Source: Burkholderia sp. OK233
GTDB taxonomy: Bacteria > Pseudomonadota > Gammaproteobacteria > Burkholderiales > Burkholderiaceae
DNA: 64,000 nt
NCBI RefSeq assembly: GCF_900230185.1
Contig: NZ_OCSR01000002.1
Span: 3,534,001-3,598,000, forward strand
Reading direction: 5' to 3'
Shown: piece by piece, positions 53,039 through 61,534 of the stretch
Layout of the letters: each line of letters opens with the position of its first letter
Position numbering within the stretch: the first letter of the stretch is position 1
Position numbers and translations under genes: made by a program
The notes under the pieces: model-generated
Databases searched by the model: none
What the model was told of the DNA's origin: nothing
The model's input: only the letters and a program-made list of their open reading frames with translations

Positions 53039-56008
53039 ATGGCAGACTACTTTTCGCAGAACCGCGGGGCATTGACACTTGTCGTGCAGGGCGATGTTCC
53101 GAACGAGGGATTTCGACCCGGACAGGTTGGCGCATTGTACGCAGTGCTTGCGCATTTCTCTGTTCACGAGGACCCAGCAATCTTGTGTCTGCCGACAGGT
53201 TACGGCAAGACATCTGTGATGATGGCGCTTCCCATGCTGTTGGGTGTAAAGCGCGTCCTCGTGATAGAGCCGTCTGATGCGCTTCGCCGGCAAGTTTCCT
53301 CGCATTTTCGTGAGTTGTCGACGCTTCGGCGTATCGGTGTGATTGACCCTGCGACACCGAGCCCCGCTGTGCTAAAGCTGGAAGGTAAGCCTGAAAATGC
53401 GGACGCATGGCGTGCATTTGAGGATTTCGACGTCGTGGTGTCAACGCCTGGGAGTTCGTCTCCGGCCGTTGCGCCTGATTCAGCAGCAGACCTCTTTGAC
53501 CTAGTCATTTTCGACGAAGCCCATCACGCACCGGCAGACACGTGGGCAGCGTATCTCGAGCACTATCGGTCCGCTCGATTTGTGTTCCTAACTGCGACGC
53601 CATTCCGGCGAGATGGACGAGTCATTCCGGGCAAGCTGGCATATCGGTATCCGGTGATGAAGGCGCTTGAAGAGGGTGCCTTTCAACCAATCACTGTGCT
53701 CGCGGCGCCTGTCGAAGACACGCTAGATGACGAGCACGTGGATAAAGCGATTGCAGAACTCGCAGTACGGCAATTGCGGTCTGACACTGACGCGGGTTAT
53801 GACCATCGCTTGTTCGTTCGGGCTGCGACCATCAGCGCTGCGCGGGCGTTGGTGCCTCTATACCAAGGACTTGGCGTTAATGTCGAGGCTATCGACAGTA
53901 AAGTTAGTAAACGCACGCAAGACGATTGCGAGCGGCGTTTGATTAGCGGAGAGTTGCGCGGTATCGTCTGTGTCGACATGTTCGGCGAAGGCTACGATTT
54001 TCCCAAGCTGAAAATTGCAGCACTGCATGCACCCCATCGTTCGCTCGTGCCGACAATTCAGTTCATCGGGAGATTTGCTCGCGTTGATGGGGCGACGGGC
54101 AAGGGTACTCTCATTGCCCCCTTGGCACGTGTCCAGAATGCCACTGCAGAGTTGCTCAAGGAAGGCGTTGATCTTGCGAGAATGATTGACGATGCGGCCG
54201 CTGCAGAGTTGGCTGGTGATGCGGAAGAGCAGGCTCTGCTTGAACGTCTTCCTGTGCGACGTATCGCAGAGTCCGACTATGACGCGGTGTCGCCCTTGGT
54301 ACTGGAGCTGTACGCGCACGTGCGCGTATTTCATTGTTCTCAGGCCCCCGATTTTTCAGCAGTGGGCGACCGCATTACGCGCCACGTTAGGGTGATGAAA
54401 CAATGGTCCTCAGATGACGGTACCGTCAGTCTTTTGCTTACTGCCGATGACAACCCTCCGAGCTGGGCCACGTCAGATGTCCTGTCGAACATTCGACACG
54501 ATGCATTCCTCTTCATCTACTATCCAGCAACGCAGCGGTGTTACATCGGCTCGACGCGACGGACCGAGAAGATTTATCTTGGCTTAATGAATAAAGTATG
54601 TACTGCCGCGCATCGAGGACTCAGCTACGAGGAGACTAGCCGCGCTCGTGCGGGATTGCAGGCCGTGAAGTTTTATAACGTCGGTTTGAAGAACAACACG
54701 TTCAATTCGCAGGCGGAAACATATCGAACACTGACGGGGCCAGCGGCAGAGCGAGCGGTAAATGCCGGAGACGGTCGCGCTTACTCTCAAGGCCATTTCT
54801 TCGGAAGCGGCATGGTGGGCGAGGCGAAGGAGACCGTCGGCGCGAGTAGTAGCTCTCGGATTTGGAGCAATCAGCGGCTGACCGTCTCGGAGTTTTTGAA
54901 TTGGGTGGGGACGCTGGACGCTCGGTTGACGGGCAATGCACCGTTCGAGGCGACACAATTGGACCTGATACGCGCTGCAACAACTCTGCGTCAGCTTCCG
55001 GATACGGTCATTGCGGGCACGTGGCCAAAGGCGGCCTTCCGCTCGAATCCTAAGCTGCGATGCAGGCCAAGAGTGGGTACCCGAATGTTTTATCGACGCC
55101 TGACAGACTGGGAGCTCTGTGAATTCGACCCGCAACCCCTTGATGGTCAACTGCTGTTCTCGGTGACATCCGAAGATGTCAGCGTGCGCATGCGCTTCGC
55201 GATTGGCCAAGGCAATATGGTCTCCCAGTTGGTCGAGGAGACGATATTGGACGTCGAGTCGGCCGTTGACTCGTGGATGCCTCTCGCTGATTGGTTATCG
55301 GAGCATCCGCCAATCTTTTACGCGGCTGACAAATCATCGTTCGAAGGCATGAACTTGATGGCGGCGCCACACTTGCAGGCTCGCGCGCTGGCGGAAGGCG
55401 ACGCCGAAGTGATTGACTGGAATGGTTGTGATGTGACCATCGAGTTTCTCGTCGATGATGGAACTCAACGCGCCGTCGAGCGTAGGGCGCTACTTGCCGG
55501 GCGTGCTACCGTGCAAGAGCATTTGGAGCAACATCTGCTGGCCAGGGAAGATGTCACCTTCCTGTTCTACGACCACAGGTCCGGCGAGGCTGCAGACTAT
55601 ATCGCCGTAAGCGCCGGGGAACACGGAGACGTCAGTATTGCGCTGTATCACTGCAAAGGTGCCGGCGGTCCTCCCGGAGGTGGGCGTGTTGGTGACGTCT
55701 ACGAAGTCGCAGGGCAAATGGTTAAATCGGTCTACTACTGTGATGCCGGTATTCTGCTTAACCACATGGAAGACAGAATGAACGCTCGCTATGCGTCCCC
55801 CTCACGATTTCTCCGCGGAAACTTCGGCATGCTTCGGCAACTCATCGATGGAACTTTGGCGACGAAACTAAGCTTTATCGTTGTTGGGGTGCAGCCAGGG
55901 ATTCGACGTAGTATGGTCAATGAGCGTTTAGTCGACCTCATGGTGTTCGGCATCGACTATGCTCGGCAAGGGGGCGCGGCGAATGCCTACTGGCTCACAG
56001 GCGAATAG
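53039..56008 (+). CDS. SF2 DEAD/DEAH-box helicase
   Basis: A 989-residue protein. The helicase core lies at residues ~25-370: LPTGYGKT (51-58, Walker A), FDEAHHAPADTW (DEAH near 158), SAT-like LTATPFRRDG and motif VI QFIGRFAR. The C-terminal ~550 residues are of the kind found in restriction-linked helicases with a DUF3427-like or nuclease tail; KSSFEGMNLMAAPH and FLFYDHRSGEAADYI fall here. It probably translocates on DNA as part of a restriction-like system. The neighbours are not a clear partner. Confidence 0.75.
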   Translation: MADYFSQNRGALTLVVQGDVPNEGFRPGQVGALYAVLAHFSVHEDPAILCLPTGYGKTSVMMALPMLLGVKRVLVIEPSDALRRQVSSHFRELSTLRRIGVIDPATPSPAVLKLEGKPENADAWRAFEDFDVVVSTPGSSSPAVAPDSAADLFDLVIFDEAHHAPADTWAAYLEHYRSARFVFLTATPFRRDGRVIPGKLAYRYPVMKALEEGAFQPITVLAAPVEDTLDDEHVDKAIAELAVRQLRSDTDAGYDHRLFVRAATISAARALVPLYQGLGVNVEAIDSKVSKRTQDDCERRLISGELRGIVCVDMFGEGYDFPKLKIAALHAPHRSLVPTIQFIGRFARVDGATGKGTLIAPLARVQNATAELLKEGVDLARMIDDAAAAELAGDAEEQALLERLPVRRIAESDYDAVSPLVLELYAHVRVFHCSQAPDFSAVGDRITRHVRVMKQWSSDDGTVSLLLTADDNPPSWATSDVLSNIRHDAFLFIYYPATQRCYIGSTRRTEKIYLGLMNKVCTAAHRGLSYEETSRARAGLQAVKFYNVGLKNNTFNSQAETYRTLTGPAAERAVNAGDGRAYSQGHFFGSGMVGEAKETVGASSSSRIWSNQRLTVSEFLNWVGTLDARLTGNAPFEATQLDLIRAATTLRQLPDTVIAGTWPKAAFRSNPKLRCRPRVGTRMFYRRLTDWELCEFDPQPLDGQLLFSVTSEDVSVRMRFAIGQGNMVSQLVEETILDVESAVDSWMPLADWLSEHPPIFYAADKSSFEGMNLMAAPHLQARALAEGDAEVIDWNGCDVTIEFLVDDGTQRAVERRALLAGRATVQEHLEQHLLAREDVTFLFYDHRSGEAADYIAVSAGEHGDVSIALYHCKGAGGPPGGGRVGDVYEVAGQMVKSVYYCDAGILLNHMEDRMNARYASPSRFLRGNFGMLRQLIDGTLATKLSFIVVGVQPGIRRSMVNERLVDLMVFGIDYARQGGAANAYWLTGE

Positions 56009-56191
56009 TTCCATGCGCACTTCAGATTAGATTTCTACCGATGACGCGCGACAGCCTGACGCAACTGGGTTGTTGCATAGATTTTCGAATCGGCACTTCG
56101 ACACGAATTGCCTGAAGGTGGGCAGATGTGATCACCGTGTCTACTCGGCAATCTGTGAGTCCAGAAGCCCAAGTCGAGGCAGGGCTCGCGA

Positions 56192-56530
56192 TCAGATGTA
56201 ATCGAGCAATAGTGCGAGGTCGGGGCCCGAGATGCTGTTGCGGGGCGTTCGGACTATGATTTCGTCCTGGCCGCGCAGTTCGTGAACGGTTGTGTCCGGG
56301 GCGACCCGAAACTCGATAGTGGTCAGCACTTCAAGGCCGGTGTCTTGTCCAACGTCGAATTGCTTGGCGGCAGTGGCAAGTTGATGCATACATTCATCCA
56401 CGGGCGATAGTATTTGACGATCCGGTGAGTTCTCTTGACCACTGGCGTCGGCAGTACGTCGCGCGGCGTTTGGCCCAGGAAGCTTGCGACAGACAGGTGA
56501 TTGTATGGTCTGTGTCAGATCTTTTTTCAT
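56192..56530 (-). CDS. hypothetical protein, doubtful
   Basis: A 112-residue frame. The part from about residue 48 (MHQLATAAKQFDVGQDTGLE and TTIEFRVAPDTTVHELRGQD) looks protein-like; the first part does not. It may start at an internal ATG. No family. The rest of 56009-56959 shows no convincing gene on either strand and is probably decayed DNA. Confidence 0.3.
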   Translation of the reverse strand: MKKDLTQTIQSPVCRKLPGPNAARRTADASGQENSPDRQILSPVDECMHQLATAAKQFDVGQDTGLEVLTTIEFRVAPDTTVHELRGQDEIIVRTPRNSISGPDLALLLDYI

Positions 56531-56959
56531 CTCACGTACTGTTTCGACTCCGTTGTCGCCGGCACGATCGAAGTACTCAAGGAGATTGCGGCAAGCGAGG
56601 TCTTCGGTGGCGCGAAATTTAAGCGTATCGATGAGATGCCTTCGTTCGATTCAAGGCCCGATGGCTTTGCAGCCCATTGCGCGCTCCACAGGCGAACCGT
56701 AACGGTAGTCTTCCTGGCGCTTAACCTTGGTCAGCGCACTCAAAAGGACGCGATGGTCGAAGCGGCAACGCCCCGCACCTCGCTGAGGGCGAGACGCCCG
56801 ATAACATTGAGCGGCCAATGCACGAAGGTAGAACAGAGCCTGCCTTAATGACCGTCATGGCTGACGAACCGTCAAAGTAGCGACTTGGTAATCGCGAAGC
56901 AACGACTATTGGCATCGAATGCACGGGCGCGCTGGCATTCGCGCCTTCATCATCGGTGG

Positions 56960-58534
56960 CTATTTTGCTTCTGGAAAACTTCCCTCCACGAATGCACGTG
57001 TCTGCGCCAGGTCGGTGCGCGCGTACGCGGCCGTCGTCTGCACTGACGCGTGCCCGAGCAGCGTCTGCGCGACCGGCAGCGGTACCGCGTGCTCCACCAC
57101 CAGCGCGCGCGCATAGCCATGCCGCAACCAGTGGGTCGATGCTGCGCGCAGCAGCGTGCGCGTCGCCAGATCTCCGGATGGCACCTGCGTTTCGGCGGCC
57201 AGCAGCACGGCCTTGACCTCGTCGTACAGGCCGCTGTGACCCAGCGCGTCGCGCTTCTCACTGTGAATGAGGGACACCCGTTCAAATGGCGACGGTTGCG
57301 TCGGCAGGGTTCGTGCGATGCGGTAGGCGCGTAGTGCCGGTACGCAGACCGAGGGAAGTGGAATCGAGCGGCGCTTGCTGCCTTTGCCCAGCACGTGGAG
57401 CGTCCATTGAGCCTGCGGGTCAACCTCCAGCCTGGGCAGGCCCTCCGCTTCAGACCACACCAGCTCCGCCAGACGCACACCCGCGAAGCGGTACAGCGAC
57501 CAGATCGCGCGGCGACGTGCCCAGACCAGCGCCGACATCGTGTCCGGCGCGGGGCCGCTGACCACCGCGTCGCACAGCGCCAGCACCTTGATTGGCATGA
57601 TCCGGGACGGTGTCCAGCTGTCACGGGTGGCCGCGCCGCCGGACAGTTCGGCGGCGGGATTGGCTATTACGTAACCGGTTCGCAGCCAGTAGCGGAACAG
57701 GCTGGACACAACCGCGAGCGCCCGCGCACGGGTGGTGGCCTGCAGACCGGCCGGGCGGTTCCGCGTTGTGGTGGCCGCGGTGGTGCGCACGGTACGGTGG
57801 GTGCGTTCGAGCGCCGTCCGGTACGCGAGCAGGTCGTCTCGGGTCAGGTCGGACAGCGGCCCCAGTTGATGGCGGTCGCACCACAGGATCAGGCGCCGCA
57901 GTTCCGCCAGATAGGCGCGCAGCGTGTGGGGCGAGCGGCTTGCGCGCTCGTGCAGGAAGAGGGCGACTGCCTGGGCGTCGTCGCCCGCCCCAAGCGTATT
58001 GGTGATTGGCGACGGATTGGCGAAGCGGCCCGCGCGCGCGAGCCACGCGCGGCCGGCTGGATCCGCGCCGGGCGCGAGCGCCGCCAGCCAGACGGCGGGA
58101 GCGGCCGACGGGCTGGTGGTTTCCGGTACGGCGATGGCGGTCATGGGCGCGTCTGAGCTCACCGCCGGCATCGCTGGTGTGGCCGGCTCGTCCGGGGCGA
58201 ATCTGAAGCGCCGGTGCTGCTTCAGCAGACGCAGCAGCACTGTGGCGGGCGCCGGTGCGCGATCAGGGGCGACCGCCCGAAGCCGTCCGCGCTCCCAGTA
58301 CTCGATGGCCGCATCGTGATCGAGCAGCAGCGCGAACACCACCGGATGGTCACGTTTTGCGTCGGCGAGCGACGGACAACCGCGCTTGAGTAACGTGAGC
58401 GTCCAGCGCGTATAGACCGGGTGGCCCGTGGCATCGGCCACGTACGCGAGTGCTGCGTCAATGCCATCGGGCAGGCGCTGCGGAGGCGCGGTGGCTGTGT
58501 CGACCCAGTCGGCGAAACTGGCTGGCCTGTTCAT
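56960..58534 (-). CDS. tyrosine recombinase, copy 2
   Basis: A 524-residue recombinase paralogous to the one at 22906. Catalytic residues are R354 (AGVRLAEL), K384 (VLGKGSKRRS), H468-x2-R471 (HWLRH), H495 (LLGHAS) and Y504 (AAYART). It shares the extra N-terminal domain (DGIDAALAYVADATGHPVY matching the first copy's GGAIAYLSSVLNLPVYE). Its start overlaps the stop of the KfrA-like gene as ATGA, so the two are translationally coupled. Likely active. Confidence 0.85.
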   Translation of the reverse strand: MNRPASFADWVDTATAPPQRLPDGIDAALAYVADATGHPVYTRWTLTLLKRGCPSLADAKRDHPVVFALLLDHDAAIEYWERGRLRAVAPDRAPAPATVLLRLLKQHRRFRFAPDEPATPAMPAVSSDAPMTAIAVPETTSPSAAPAVWLAALAPGADPAGRAWLARAGRFANPSPITNTLGAGDDAQAVALFLHERASRSPHTLRAYLAELRRLILWCDRHQLGPLSDLTRDDLLAYRTALERTHRTVRTTAATTTRNRPAGLQATTRARALAVVSSLFRYWLRTGYVIANPAAELSGGAATRDSWTPSRIMPIKVLALCDAVVSGPAPDTMSALVWARRRAIWSLYRFAGVRLAELVWSEAEGLPRLEVDPQAQWTLHVLGKGSKRRSIPLPSVCVPALRAYRIARTLPTQPSPFERVSLIHSEKRDALGHSGLYDEVKAVLLAAETQVPSGDLATRTLLRAASTHWLRHGYARALVVEHAVPLPVAQTLLGHASVQTTAAYARTDLAQTRAFVEGSFPEAK

Positions 58535-59469
58535 TTCGGCCGACGCCGGTTGCTGGCCGCTTGAGTCTGCGACCCGTTGGAAGCCTTCCGGTGCCGCGAC
58601 GGTCCGACAGTGCTGTGGTTCTCCGGGGGGCGCAGCATCGCACGCTGTTCTGCAACGAGCGTGGTGAGTGCCGCCGCCTCTGCGGCCGCCCGCTGGTGCG
58701 CGTCGCGCTCAGTGGCCAGGTCGGCCAGCAGGCGATCGCGCAGCCCCTCGAGTGCTGCTGCCCGCTCCTGCGCCTGGGTGATCTGTGCCGTCAGACGTTC
58801 GCGTTCGGTCTGCAGCGCGTGGCGCTGATGTTCGGTTTCCTGCAGCAGTTGCCTGGAGAGACCTTCGTAGCGCGTATGAATTGCGGCGAATTCCTTTGCG
58901 TGGGTCTCTTTCTCTTGCACCAGGTTCGAGGTGGCCACGTCCAGTTGCCGCTGCAGGTCTGCGGCGGCCGTCCGGTGAGCGTCGGACCGCTCAGTCAGGC
59001 TGCGACAGTCGGCCCGCAGCGTCGCCAGTTCGGTGTCGCGCGTGCCAAATTGCGAGCGCAGTTCCGCCAGTTCAACCCGCAGCATTTCCGTGCGCAGGTC
59101 GGCGTCATGGTGAGCCGCGGCCGATGCCTCCGCCTGTTGTATGGCGTCAGCCCGGAGCCGCATCACATCGTCCAGCTGGACGGCGACGGCCGCCTGCCAT
59201 AAGGCGCGCATGTGCGCCGCAATTTCGTCGGGCAGATCGGGAATCGCCATGCCGGCGAGACCTGTGCGGACCACCTCGGCCTCGATGTCGTTGAGCGCGC
59301 GCGACAGGGTGGTGGGGTCGCCGGCGCCCAAGCGTGCGCGCAGTTTGCGCACCGACACGACCTTGCGGAAACGTGTGCCGGAGGGCGGGTCAGGGTCGCC
59401 GGCCTCGGCGAGCATCGCGAGCACGGCAGAACGGATGTCGTCGCGGGTGACGGCGGCGGGGCGCGGCAT
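58531..59469 (-). CDS. KfrA-like DNA-binding coiled-coil protein, copy 2
   Basis: About 312 residues from the ATG at 59469 (GGAGATCCGTC upstream). The N-terminal domain (RDDIRSAVLAMLAEAG, FRKVVSVRKLRARLGAGDPT) parallels that of copy 1, and the middle is a long coiled coil (ERLTAQITQAQERAAALEGL). The tail is basic and low in structure. As with copy 1, it lies directly upstream of a tyrosine recombinase. Confidence 0.65.
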   Translation of the reverse strand: MPRPAAVTRDDIRSAVLAMLAEAGDPDPPSGTRFRKVVSVRKLRARLGAGDPTTLSRALNDIEAEVVRTGLAGMAIPDLPDEIAAHMRALWQAAVAVQLDDVMRLRADAIQQAEASAAAHHDADLRTEMLRVELAELRSQFGTRDTELATLRADCRSLTERSDAHRTAAADLQRQLDVATSNLVQEKETHAKEFAAIHTRYEGLSRQLLQETEHQRHALQTERERLTAQITQAQERAAALEGLRDRLLADLATERDAHQRAAAEAAALTTLVAEQRAMLRPPENHSTVGPSRHRKASNGSQTQAASNRRRPK

Positions 59470-60002
59470 GACGGATCTCCAGTGCGCCGGCCAGAGGTGC
59501 GGGCCCGGAGGGGCGGGCAGGGCACGTGGGCGCAGCGCAGGCGGGAAATTCCACTGTAGATTACGCACACGCCTAACGCCAGAAAACCGTTCTCCGGCCG
59601 GGAATAAAGCCGGTTGCCGCGATAACTGCCCTTATCGCGGCAAACCGCCGCCAGGCGAGGAATCGCGAAATCCGCTGTCGATCACAGACCTTCGGGGCAC
59701 TGACCCAAGACGGAATGACGATTGTGACGTTGCATTGTTTTCCGCAAGATAAATCTAATATTCGAGTCGAATAACTATCGTTTCGAATTGGCTACTAATG
59801 CCAGGTACAGCAGGACGGGTGAGGACTTGCTTGCTGACGAAACACTTCAGGAACCGGCCAATAGAAACCATTCCAGGGATAATAAAGCGGACACTCAACA
59901 GCGAATTCGATCGGCACGCAGAGCAGTAGTGTGCAGCGAGGACCAGGCCCACGGGCATGCCGCGCGGAGTGCTGCCGCTGCGTGTCCGTGTCGAACGGGC
60001 TG
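59470..60002. promoter_or_regulatory. region upstream of kfrA-like copy 2
   Basis: These ~530 bases hold no supportable gene. They should contain the promoter and operator of the KfrA-like/recombinase operon. The only strong element is the 30-base inverted repeat at 59614-59643, listed separately. Confidence 0.4.
59614..59643. repeat. perfect 12-6-12 inverted repeat upstream of kfrA-like copy 2
   Basis: TTGCCGCGATAA, a 6-base centre (CTGCCC) and TTATCGCGGCAA. The arms match exactly and extend outward with one mismatch. Length and spacing are those of tyrosine-recombinase core sites (two binding arms around a 6-base crossover region) and also of large repressor operators. It lies 145 bases before the KfrA-like start. 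It could be the attachment or resolution site of recombinase 2, or the KfrA operator. Confidence 0.6.
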
Positions 60003-60482
60003 TTAACCGGCATGTTTGGCTTCGGGCGCCTCGGGGAGGTCTTCCAAGTTCAGCACTTGGTCTGGGAGGCGTTCGAATGGACCCCGACCGCAGGAGTAGG
60101 TGCCCTTTTCCAAGTTTGCGTGCTTCCGGACAGCCTGGGCGGTCATCCGATAGACCAAGAAGTCCCCAGAGACTCCCTTTTGCCGGAGTCGGCTGTTCGG
60201 CCCCAGCACCACGACTATATGGTCGTAGTAAGAAGGATTACCGAGATCAACGTTCGTGCGAGTACAAGATCCGTGGTACTTAACCTGTACCAAACCCTCT
60301 GGGTCGGTACCGTCGTGCCCTGGCTGGCGCCCACTTTCCGCCAGCTCCAGCTTGTAGAAGTGCTGGCAGATGTACTCACCGAGATCCCCTAAATATCGGT
60401 CCGATCGGATGACGCCCAGTTTGCGGAGTTTTTCAGCGGCGCTAAAAAACTCACGGACCGCAGTCCTGATTTCTGCTTTCAA
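60003..60482 (-). CDS. small restriction-endonuclease-like protein
   Basis: A 159-residue protein. SDRYLGDLGEYICQHFY (about 27-43), then GHDGTDPEGLVQVKYHG (about 54-70) suit a PD-(D/E)xK core (E, D, Q-x-K). This resembles a family of unknown-function proteins carrying a nuclease fold (DUF6998-like, from memory). Its start overlaps the stop of the small upstream frame as ATGA. Confidence 0.5.
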   Translation of the reverse strand: MKAEIRTAVREFFSAAEKLRKLGVIRSDRYLGDLGEYICQHFYKLELAESGRQPGHDGTDPEGLVQVKYHGSCTRTNVDLGNPSYYDHIVVVLGPNSRLRQKGVSGDFLVYRMTAQAVRKHANLEKGTYSCGRGPFERLPDQVLNLEDLPEAPEAKHAG

Positions 60483-60592
60483 GGACGCGCTCCGTGCTGG
60501 CTAATGTAGAAGTCGCCGGTGATTCGCAGCTTTTCGCGCAGAGCCCGATGGACTGCGGGGTTAGCAGTCGTATGCACGTAGAGTTTTGCCAT
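60479..60592 (-). CDS. 37-residue coupled small protein
   Basis: A short frame from the ATG at 60592 ending in the ATGA overlap with the nuclease-like gene: MAKLYVHTTANPAVHRALRE and a further 17 residues. It may be a small partner or antitoxin-like protein. The longer frame from 60661 has a less natural start. Confidence 0.35.
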   Translation of the reverse strand: MAKLYVHTTANPAVHRALREKLRITGDFYISQHGARP

Positions 60593-60726
60593 ATTTTCCG
60601 TTGTCTTTAGTCCAGCTATCCCACGTCGACTTCGGCTCGATGCAACCTCCGCCATTCTCATTCGACGGGCACGACACTCTAGCCAACACCGATAGCTACA
60701 CGGTCGAAGGCAGTGTGACGATCAGG

Positions 60727-61080
60727 TCATGCTTCCCCGCTCAGCTCGGCCACGCAAGTTGAGTAGATTCCACGCACAACAGGCGAACGATAATCCAGTC
60801 TCCAGCCGTCGGTGAACAGTCTTGCCAGGTATTCCGTGTCGCCGAAACCCGGCAGACCAGTCAGGTTGAGCGCGATCTTTTCTGAAAGAGTGCCAAGTTG
60901 CACCCGCTCGGACCAGTTGGCCTTCGCGCCGTTTCCGGCAAGCCAGATGCGGGTCGACTCGACGAGGTGATCTGTGCGTAGCCAATCACCACTGCGCGCC
61001 CTGGCGACAAGCTGCGCTATTGCAAGATAACAGAGCAGTTCGGGGCGTGCCTCCTCGTCCAATCCGGTAGATTCGATCAT
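60727..61080 (-). CDS. hypothetical protein, intact paralogue of the 21563 remnant
   Basis: A 117-residue protein of unknown function. GDWLRTDHLVES, TRIWLAGNGAKANW and DGWRLDYRSPVV are shared with the frameshifted gene at 21563-21933. The ATG at 61080 overlaps the TGA of the small Cys-rich frame upstream (TGATG), implying coupling. Confidence 0.5.
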   Translation of the reverse strand: MIESTGLDEEARPELLCYLAIAQLVARARSGDWLRTDHLVESTRIWLAGNGAKANWSERVQLGTLSEKIALNLTGLPGFGDTEYLARLFTDGWRLDYRSPVVRGIYSTCVAELSGEA

Positions 61081-61280
61081 CAGTTGCTCCGCATCCTGCC
61101 AGCATTGTGTCCTGCTGCTTTAGCTGCAGCGTGAAGACCTGGCGAAGGGTTACGGACCTCACATAGTTGCCCGTAAGCGCCGTTCGTCTGGGCGACGTCC
61201 AGCATGTTGGCACAGACGATGATCGTATGTCGACACCGTCCTCGATAACAGTCGCCGCATGGAGGCGGATCCCGGTGCAT
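61080..61280 (-). CDS. small Cys-rich protein
   Basis: A 66-residue frame ending in a TGATG overlap with the next gene. The cysteines are arranged C-x2-C-x4-C (PPCGDCYRGRC), followed by TIIVCANMLDVAQTNGAYGQ. A metal site is possible. Other frames over the same bases are also open, so the call is uncertain. Confidence 0.35.
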   Translation of the reverse strand: MHRDPPPCGDCYRGRCRHTIIVCANMLDVAQTNGAYGQLCEVRNPSPGLHAAAKAAGHNAGRMRSN

Positions 61281-61534
61281 TTGGTCGCCTGGGTTCCGTT
61301 CAATGAAACCTCCGTGCAGGATTGGAGCTGCGATCGGGCTTTAAGCGTTCGTAGCCCTGCGAATTGTCGACCCCAGGTAAATCCAGACGTAGCGTCGCCG
61401 CGTATGGTTCTGATGTCGGACTGGAGCGGGCGCAGGGCAACAATCTCGGGCGGCTCTCGCGGCAAGCGTCATCGCCGATCTTGACTTCGTAGCAAAAAAC
61501 ACTAGCACTGAAGCTTACCGCCAGTCGAGCCTCC

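Noticed and set aside
57395..58319. Long plus-strand frames opposite recombinase 2
   Set aside because: Gly/Arg-rich shadows of the recombinase gene.
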